11,810 nucleotides of DNA from positions 1-11,810 of the forward strand of contig VGXK01000024.1 in NCBI GenBank assembly GCA_016873355.1, given 5' to 3'. Source of the DNA: Phycisphaerae bacterium. Lineage in GTDB: Bacteria; Planctomycetota; Phycisphaerae; Phycisphaerales; SM1A02. How positions within the stretch are numbered: position 1 is the first letter of the stretch; each line of letters begins with the position of its first letter. Made by a program: the position numbers and the translations under genes. This document shows positions 6,332-11,810 of the stretch, in pieces. The notes beneath the pieces are model-generated. The model saw only the letters and a list, made by a program, of their open reading frames with translations. It had not been told where the DNA came from and ran no database searches.

Positions 6332-9300
6332 ATGCGGAAGTTCTGTGCGTGCATCGCCGTCATCCTTGCCTCGCTGCTGCTCGTCTCGCCGCACGCACAC
6401 GGCCAGGTGCAGATCGCCGAAGTGCGCATCGACGACTTCGGCTCCCCCACGAACATCGACGCCACCGAGTACTTCGAGCTGCGCGGTCCCGTCGGCACGC
6501 CGCTCGGAGGCCTCTCCTACGTGGTGATCGGCAAGCGGCCGATCGAGATCATCTCGGGAATTCCCTACGGCGGCGCCGGCGTCATCGTCGGCATCACGAA
6601 GCTTCCGTCGAACGCCGTGATCGCCTCGAACGGCCGCTACCTCGTCCGCGAGCCGACCGTGCCGCTGGCGATCGGCCAGACCGCCGACCTCGACCTCACG
6701 CTCAACTTCGAGGACGACGCGACGCAGACGCACCTGCTCGTGCGCAACTTCGACTACGGAATCTTCGACGACGGCGAGGAGCCCGAGATCGGCTTCGATC
6801 CGGCGGGCTTCGATCTCGATCTCGACAACGACGGCGAGCTCGACATGTCGCCCTGGGAGCAGGTGGTCGACTCCCTCAGCCTGGTGAAGTCGAACACTTT
6901 CGACTCGGAGAACCGGGCGTATTCGGTGCTGCGCGTGGGTCCGGCGCAGTACGGAATCCCGGCGCACGCGTTCCGCTGCGCGAACAACCAGAACTGGCGC
7001 GTCGGCGCGCTCCGCTTCGAGCTGCGTGCGCTCACGCAGGTCACCAAGATCGGCCCGTCGAGCGCTCCCTTCGACGGGGCGAATCCCTACGACAAGCTCA
7101 TCACCGGCGTCGGCGAGGTCGGCGGCGCGATGCGCATCTCCATGTCGATCAACGCCGACATGGCGGACCCGACGCACACGATCGACGTGATCGTCGCGGG
7201 GCAGCTCGTGGGAACGATCGCCGGCGACCTGAATGCCTGCTCCGACACGCCGCGCGTGGTGACGATGACCATGGACGCGGCGAACGAGGTGCTCTGCGCC
7301 AACGGCGGAGCGATCCCGCTTCAGCTCGTGCCTTCCGCGAACGTGGCGGCGTGCCCGGCCTCCACCGTGAGCGTGAAGCTGCTCTACGAAGGGGTCGACA
7401 CGCAACCCACCGACACGCCCGGTCTCTTCAACCAGACCTGCGGCTGCACCTGCGACTATCCGCGCGGCTCGATCGACGTCGTGTTCGTCATGGACACCTC
7501 TCAGTCGATGGACGACGAGGCGGCGGCGCTCTGCGCGTCGATTCCGCAGGTGATCGCCTCGATCGAGTCGCAGGGCGCCTTCGTGAATCCCGTCGTGCTC
7601 GGAATCACGGAAGCGCCGGGCGGCGACTTCTCCTGCCTGAGCTCCTCGGTGGCCGCGGCGATCGGCATGGTCGTTCCCGACGCCAACGGAGTGCCGATCG
7701 GCGTGCTCGACCATCCCGAAAGCTGGGCCGACGCCGCCGCGATCGTGGCGAAGTTCTATCCCTGGACCCCCGGATTCAGCCGCTTGATCGTCACGATCAG
7801 CGACGAAGCCGCCTTCGAGGGCAACGGCGGGCCCGGCTTCGAATGCGACGCCGCCGATTCGGCGAGCGTGACGAACGCGATCGAAGTGGCGAACGCCTCG
7901 GGCGTGATCGTCTCCACGCTCGTCGGGACGAACGCGGTGACCTGCGTGGAGACGCTTGCCGGCGCGCTGGCGCAGGGAACCGGCGGCGGCACCGCCGTCA
8001 CCACGCTTCCCGCGACGGAGATCGCGGCGATCATGGCCGAATTCATCCTCGACGCCACGAGCGCCGGCTGTGGAAGCTGCAAGGGCGACCTCAACAACGA
8101 CGGCGTCGTCGACCAGGCCGACCTCGACTTCTACAACTGCGTGCGCGCGTTCACATGCCTCGACGTGAACAACGACGGCGTGCCGGAAACGCTCGCCGAC
8201 CGCGCCCTCGTCATGGCGTTCCACACCTGCAGCCAGGGGGACTACTGCGGCACGACCACGCAGTCATGCCTGGTGGAGCACGTGACTCCGGGATGCCTCG
8301 ACGCGGCGTGCTGCAACGCCGTCTGCGCGGCGGATCCCATCTGCTGCCAGGTGGGATGGGACGGAACCTGCGTGAACCTGGCGCTGTCGCTCTGCGGATC
8401 CTGCGGAGAAACGGCGTTCCAGCAGGGATGCTTCGAAGTGGGCTACACGCCCGGCTGCAACGACGACTTCTGCTGCCAGATCGTCTGCTCGGTGGACCCG
8501 TTCTGCTGCGACGTGCTGTGGGACGAGGTCTGCGTGGTGCTGGCGCGCAGGCTCTGCCTCTGGTGCGGCAGCCCCTCCGCGGAGAACTGCTTCCTGCCGC
8601 ACCCGACTCCCTACTGCGAGAATGCGAGCTGCTGCACGATCGTCTGCAACATCGAGCCGGCCTGCTGCGATCCCTTCTCCGCGTGGGACGTGGACTGCGT
8701 GGCGCTGGCGCGAACGCTCTGCGCCGATTGCGGCGATGACGACCTCGGTCCGTGCAACGAGCAGTCCTTCAGCCCGGGCTGCAGCGACGAAGCGTGCTGC
8801 GAGAAGGTCTGCAACATCGACCCGCTCTGCTGCGAGATCCGCTGGGACGAGCAGTGCGTCGATCGAGCGAACCAGCTCTGTCTCCAGTGCGGTTCGATCC
8901 TCGCCGGAAGCTGCTGCCTGCCGCACGCGAATCCGTTCTGCAAGGACACCGACTGCTGCGAGCTCGTGTGCCTCTACGATCCGTTCTGCTGCACGAGCAC
9001 GTGGGACGGGCTCTGCGTCTCGCTCTCGGGCGTGCTCTGCTCGAGTCTCGCGTGCCCGTGCGGAACGAATCCCGCCTCGTGCTACGTCGTCCACACCACG
9101 CCGGGCTGCAGCCAGGAGCTCTGCTGCCAGAAGGTCTGCGAGTTCGACGACTTCTGCTGCCTGGTGCGCTGGGACACCCTCTGCGTCTCGTTCGCGAACG
9201 CGCAGTGCGGCACGAACGGCGCCTGCGTGCCGGGTGCGGGAAGCTGCATCGTCACGCATTCGACGCCCGGCTGCGATTCCCCTGCAAGCTGCTGCTCGCT

Positions 9301-11770
9301 CGTCTGCGCCATCGTGCCCGAGTGCTGCACCGTCGAGTGGGACTTCGTCTGCGTCGACACGGCATTCCAGGTCTGCCAGAACTGCGGCACGCCCGGCTCC
9401 GGCAGCTGCTACGACTCGCACGGAAATCCGGGCTGCTCGGACGTGGCCTGCTGCCAGAACGTCTGCAACGCCGATCCGTTCTGCTGCACGATCGGCTGGG
9501 ACGGCGCCTGCGCGAATCTCGCGTTCTCGCTCTGCGGTGATCCGAAGCTCGCGTGCCTCAACTCGTACGCGCAGAAGCGCAACTGCTTCATGGCGTCGCA
9601 CGGACGAGGATGCAACCCGATCAGCTGCTGCTCGACCGTCTGCCGCATCGACCTCTACTGCTGCTCGACCGAATGGGACGCGGTGTGCGCGCAGCAGGCG
9701 TCGCTCTTCTGCTCGCTCGCCCCGAACACGAGCAGCGTCGGAAGCTGCTTCGTTCCGAAGTGCTGCCCGCCGGGCGCCGGCTGCATCACCGGCTGCAAGG
9801 CCTGCGGCGATCGCGGCTGCGGCTCGGCGGTCTGCGCGTATCGACAGTCGTGCTGCTCGGTGGTGTGGGACGCACTGTGCGTCGAACTCGCGCTCGCCGT
9901 CTGCATCGACAAGGAGCCGTGCCCGAACGGCGTCAACACTCCGGTGAAGGTGAGCCTCGGTCCGGGCTGCAACGACCCGGCCTGCTGCAACGCCGTGTGC
10001 GAACTGCTGCCGAGCTGCTGCGACGTCCGCTGGGACGTGTCGTGCGTGAATCTCGCGCGAGACATCTGCGTGCCGCTCCCGGCGTGGAATTGCCCGTGCG
10101 ACGGCGGCTGCCTCAAGCCGAAGAGCTCCCCCGGCTGCAACGACGCGAGCTGCTGCTCCGCCGTCTGCTGGATCGATCCGAACTGCTGCACGGATCAGTG
10201 GGACGCCCAGTGCGTGTCCCTGGCGCGCGACGTCTGCTGCGGCCTGGGCCTCTGCGGCGATCCCTGCAACAAGAGCTGCAGCGTGCCGCACCCCGAGCCG
10301 TACTGCGACGATTCCTGGTGCTGCGAGGCGGTCTGCGCGACCGACAACCACTGCTGCACCTCGAGCTGGGACACGCTGTGCGTGCAGATCGCGTTCGAGC
10401 GCTGCGTCGGCGCCTGCGGCCAGCCGGGCAGCGGCAACTGCTTCGTGGAACACCAGGGCTCGGGCTGCAGGATCGGCCGCTGCTGCGCCAAGGTCTGCGC
10501 GCTCGATTCGACCTGCTGCGAAGTGGAGTGGGACGACGCATGCGCCGACATCGCCAAGACGCTGCTCGACTGCACGAACCTGCGACCGAAGTGCGGCGAG
10601 GCGGTGGCCGGCGATTGCTGCGTGCCGCACGACGGCCCGGCCTGCAAGACCACCGCCTGCTGCGGCGCGGTCTGCATGCAGGATCCCGCGTGCTGCCTCG
10701 AGACATGGGACGAAGTCTGCGTGGACATCGCCAAGACGCTGACCCAGTGCGCCATCTGCACCCCCGAGTGCGGCGAGACCTGCGCCGGCAGCTGCTGCGA
10801 GCCGCACGCGAACGCCAACTGCAGCAACCTCATCTGCTGCGAAGCGGTCTGCTTCGGCTGGATCGACAAGAACGGCGTCAGCTACGGCGGCGACGCCTAT
10901 TGCTGCAACGTGGAGTGGGACTCCAACTGCGCCGACCGAGCGCTCGAGTACTCGCAGATCCTGCAGAAGGACGGGTCCGTGCTGAACGGCCCGTGCGGCA
11001 AGCCGTGCCCGCTTCCGAACTGCGGCAGCGTGCTCTCCGGCGACTGCTGCGAAGCGCACGACTCGCCCTTCTGCGTCGACGCCGATTGCTGCTTGGCCGT
11101 GTGCGCCCAGGACTCCTACTGCTGCGAAGTGACCTGGGACGGCACCTGCGCGTCGCAGGCCTTCGCGCTTTGCGCGAACTGCGTGATCCCGAAGTCCTGC
11201 GGCACGGGCGCGAGCTGCTTCTTCCCGCATTCGACGCCGTACTGCGACGACGAGTTCTGCTGCAACCTGGTCTGCGACAAGTTCCCCGAGTGCTGCGACG
11301 TGGAATGGGACTTCGACTGCGTGCTCTCGGCGGTCGACCTCTGCATCTTCGTGCCGACTCCGCCGCTGAACGACGAGTGCGACGGCGCGTTCGAGATGGT
11401 CGAGGGACTGAACGCGTTCTCGTCGCTCGGCGCCACGCAGTCGCAGATTCCGTCACCGCTCGTCGCGTGCGACAGCACGACGGTGAAGTTCGAAGCGGAC
11501 GTCTGGTTCGAGTTCACGCCGCCGAACGGCGGAACGTGGCAGGTCACGTCGTGCAACCTCGCGAGCTGGGACACCGCAATCGCGATCTACGAGGGACCAT
11601 GCGACGCGGCGATCCTTCGTGCGTGCGCGAACAACACGCCCTTCTGCTCGCAGTTCACGAGCACCGTGAACTGGAACGCGGCCGGCGGCGTCACCTACCG
11701 CATCCGCATCGGAAGCCCGACGGGCGCGAACGGCACGGCCTTCGTGCTGATCACGCAGACGGGCCCGTAG
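6332..11770 (+). CDS. giant secreted Cys-rich repeat protein with LTD-like, vWFA, dockerin-like and PPC-like domains
   Basis: 1812 residues. ATG 6332 is chosen over the in-frame GTG 6233 because it starts a clear signal peptide (M-R-K, hydrophobic core, A-H-G cleavage near 24) and has GAGG at 6320-6323; 6233 lies in the putative -35. Order: LTD-like module (26 to ~231); unassigned beta-looking region (~232-380); von Willebrand A domain (~381-575) with metal-site residues D388, S390, S392 and probably D491; two dockerin-like Ca loops (from D586, about 586-633); 18 Cys-rich units (646-1671); and a C-terminal domain (1672-1812) with N-D-E-C, D-V-W-F-E-F and Y-R-I-R-I motifs like PPC beta domains. 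No membrane anchor or C-terminal sorting signal is seen. A surface or extracellular structural or adhesive role is inferred. Nearly all Cys codons are TGC, matching the rest of the window. Confidence 0.92.
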   Translation: MRKFCACIAVILASLLLVSPHAHGQVQIAEVRIDDFGSPTNIDATEYFELRGPVGTPLGGLSYVVIGKRPIEIISGIPYGGAGVIVGITKLPSNAVIASNGRYLVREPTVPLAIGQTADLDLTLNFEDDATQTHLLVRNFDYGIFDDGEEPEIGFDPAGFDLDLDNDGELDMSPWEQVVDSLSLVKSNTFDSENRAYSVLRVGPAQYGIPAHAFRCANNQNWRVGALRFELRALTQVTKIGPSSAPFDGANPYDKLITGVGEVGGAMRISMSINADMADPTHTIDVIVAGQLVGTIAGDLNACSDTPRVVTMTMDAANEVLCANGGAIPLQLVPSANVAACPASTVSVKLLYEGVDTQPTDTPGLFNQTCGCTCDYPRGSIDVVFVMDTSQSMDDEAAALCASIPQVIASIESQGAFVNPVVLGITEAPGGDFSCLSSSVAAAIGMVVPDANGVPIGVLDHPESWADAAAIVAKFYPWTPGFSRLIVTISDEAAFEGNGGPGFECDAADSASVTNAIEVANASGVIVSTLVGTNAVTCVETLAGALAQGTGGGTAVTTLPATEIAAIMAEFILDATSAGCGSCKGDLNNDGVVDQADLDFYNCVRAFTCLDVNNDGVPETLADRALVMAFHTCSQGDYCGTTTQSCLVEHVTPGCLDAACCNAVCAADPICCQVGWDGTCVNLALSLCGSCGETAFQQGCFEVGYTPGCNDDFCCQIVCSVDPFCCDVLWDEVCVVLARRLCLWCGSPSAENCFLPHPTPYCENASCCTIVCNIEPACCDPFSAWDVDCVALARTLCADCGDDDLGPCNEQSFSPGCSDEACCEKVCNIDPLCCEIRWDEQCVDRANQLCLQCGSILAGSCCLPHANPFCKDTDCCELVCLYDPFCCTSTWDGLCVSLSGVLCSSLACPCGTNPASCYVVHTTPGCSQELCCQKVCEFDDFCCLVRWDTLCVSFANAQCGTNGACVPGAGSCIVTHSTPGCDSPASCCSLVCAIVPECCTVEWDFVCVDTAFQVCQNCGTPGSGSCYDSHGNPGCSDVACCQNVCNADPFCCTIGWDGACANLAFSLCGDPKLACLNSYAQKRNCFMASHGRGCNPISCCSTVCRIDLYCCSTEWDAVCAQQASLFCSLAPNTSSVGSCFVPKCCPPGAGCITGCKACGDRGCGSAVCAYRQSCCSVVWDALCVELALAVCIDKEPCPNGVNTPVKVSLGPGCNDPACCNAVCELLPSCCDVRWDVSCVNLARDICVPLPAWNCPCDGGCLKPKSSPGCNDASCCSAVCWIDPNCCTDQWDAQCVSLARDVCCGLGLCGDPCNKSCSVPHPEPYCDDSWCCEAVCATDNHCCTSSWDTLCVQIAFERCVGACGQPGSGNCFVEHQGSGCRIGRCCAKVCALDSTCCEVEWDDACADIAKTLLDCTNLRPKCGEAVAGDCCVPHDGPACKTTACCGAVCMQDPACCLETWDEVCVDIAKTLTQCAICTPECGETCAGSCCEPHANANCSNLICCEAVCFGWIDKNGVSYGGDAYCCNVEWDSNCADRALEYSQILQKDGSVLNGPCGKPCPLPNCGSVLSGDCCEAHDSPFCVDADCCLAVCAQDSYCCEVTWDGTCASQAFALCANCVIPKSCGTGASCFFPHSTPYCDDEFCCNLVCDKFPECCDVEWDFDCVLSAVDLCIFVPTPPLNDECDGAFEMVEGLNAFSSLGATQSQIPSPLVACDSTTVKFEADVWFEFTPPNGGTWQVTSCNLASWDTAIAIYEGPCDAAILRACANNTPFCSQFTSTVNWNAAGGVTYRIRIGSPTGANGTAFVLITQTGP
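8267..11344 (+). repeat. 18 tandem Cys-rich protein units (about 53-57 residues per period)
   Basis: Consensus core of 43 residues: C-x3-H-x4-C-x4-CC-x2-V-C-x5-CC-x3-W-D-x2-C-V-x6-C, joined by linkers of about 10-16 residues, often with C-G. First bases of units 1-18: 8267, 8429, 8588, 8753, 8912, 9080, 9245, 9407, 9584, 9746, 9944, 10109, 10277, 10439, 10616, 10793, 11045, 11216. The Trp-Asp is present in all 18. The His is missing in units 2, 4, 10, 11 and 12 and shifted by one in unit 9. Unit 3 has two extra residues before the Trp. Unit 10 is degenerate in its first half, unit 11 lacks the first Cys, and unit 16 carries an 11-residue insertion and lacks the last Cys. Copies are well diverged, so the array is not a recent expansion. 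I do not recognise a named family. Confidence 0.9.
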
Positions 11771-11790
11771 CGGCGCGGATCCTGGAGCAT

Positions 11791-11808
11791 CGCGTCGGCT
11801 TCGACGCG
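11791..11808 (+). terminator. possible terminator stem after the giant gene, cut by window end
   Basis: CGCGTCG (11791-11797) and CGACGCG (11802-11808) form a perfect 7-bp stem with a GCTT loop, starting 21 bases after the TAG at 11768-11770. Placement suits an intrinsic terminator, but the window ends two bases later, so a following T-run cannot be seen. Confidence 0.4.
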
Positions 11809-11810
11809 GC

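Noticed and set aside
4877..8224. Open antisense frame of 1115 codons across the transglutaminase-like gene and the start of the giant gene
   Set aside because: Same composition artefact. The translation is rich in Arg, His and Glu with no recognisable motif, and it spans two well-supported sense genes and the gap between them.
8264..11230. Open antisense frame of 988 codons opposite the Cys-rich array
   Set aside because: The repeated TGC Cys codons read as GCA (Ala) on the other strand, so stops are avoided and the product looks repetitive. It only mirrors the real repeats.
8267..11344. CRISPR or DNA-level tandem repeat
   Set aside because: The periodicity is in the protein. At DNA level the units are diverged, with no identical repeats or equal-length spacers, and they lie in one long coding frame.

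Overview
The window is GC-rich DNA with five protein genes, all on the + strand, and no RNA genes, insertion sequences or CRISPR. The best fit is a planctomycete of the Phycisphaerae type. This rests on large secreted modular proteins, a C-terminal tail with two D-F-N-x-D-G loops followed by L-G-x-L-L-G-x-W-G (the dockerin-like tail common in that group), and long Cys-rich secreted repeats. The taxonomic call is inference; there is no marker gene here.

Layout: (1) positions 1-705, the 3' part of an OmpA-family peptidoglycan-binding protein with a coiled-coil N-terminal part. (2) 948-3929, a secreted protein of 993 residues with four lamin-tail-like (LTD-like) modules, two 43-residue Cys-rich units and a dockerin-like C terminus, followed by a textbook intrinsic terminator at 3961-4000. 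(3) 4057-4887, an MlaE-family lipid-transport permease. (4) 4973-6163, an exported transglutaminase-fold protein whose catalytic Cys and His positions appear to be replaced. (5) 6332-11770, a secreted protein of 1812 residues: signal peptide, LTD-like module, uncharacterised region, von Willebrand A domain with an intact DxSxS, an internal dockerin-like pair of Ca-binding loops, 18 tandem Cys-rich units, and a C-terminal beta domain resembling PPC.

Genes 2 and 5 are built from the same module pool (LTD-like, Cys-rich unit, dockerin-like loops). They also share a matched putative promoter layout, including an identical 9-base CGTGCGTGC just after the -10 box and nearly equal distances to the ATG. 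They are probably related cell-surface or extracellular matrix-type proteins, possibly co-expressed. Genes 3 and 4 sit between them and may form a short operon (85-bp gap); the permease has no ATPase or MCE partner gene in the window.

The most noteworthy element is the Cys-rich unit, present 20 times in the window. I do not recognise it as a named family. It has nine regularly placed cysteines per core, usually plus one in the linker, an invariant Trp-Asp and a frequent His.
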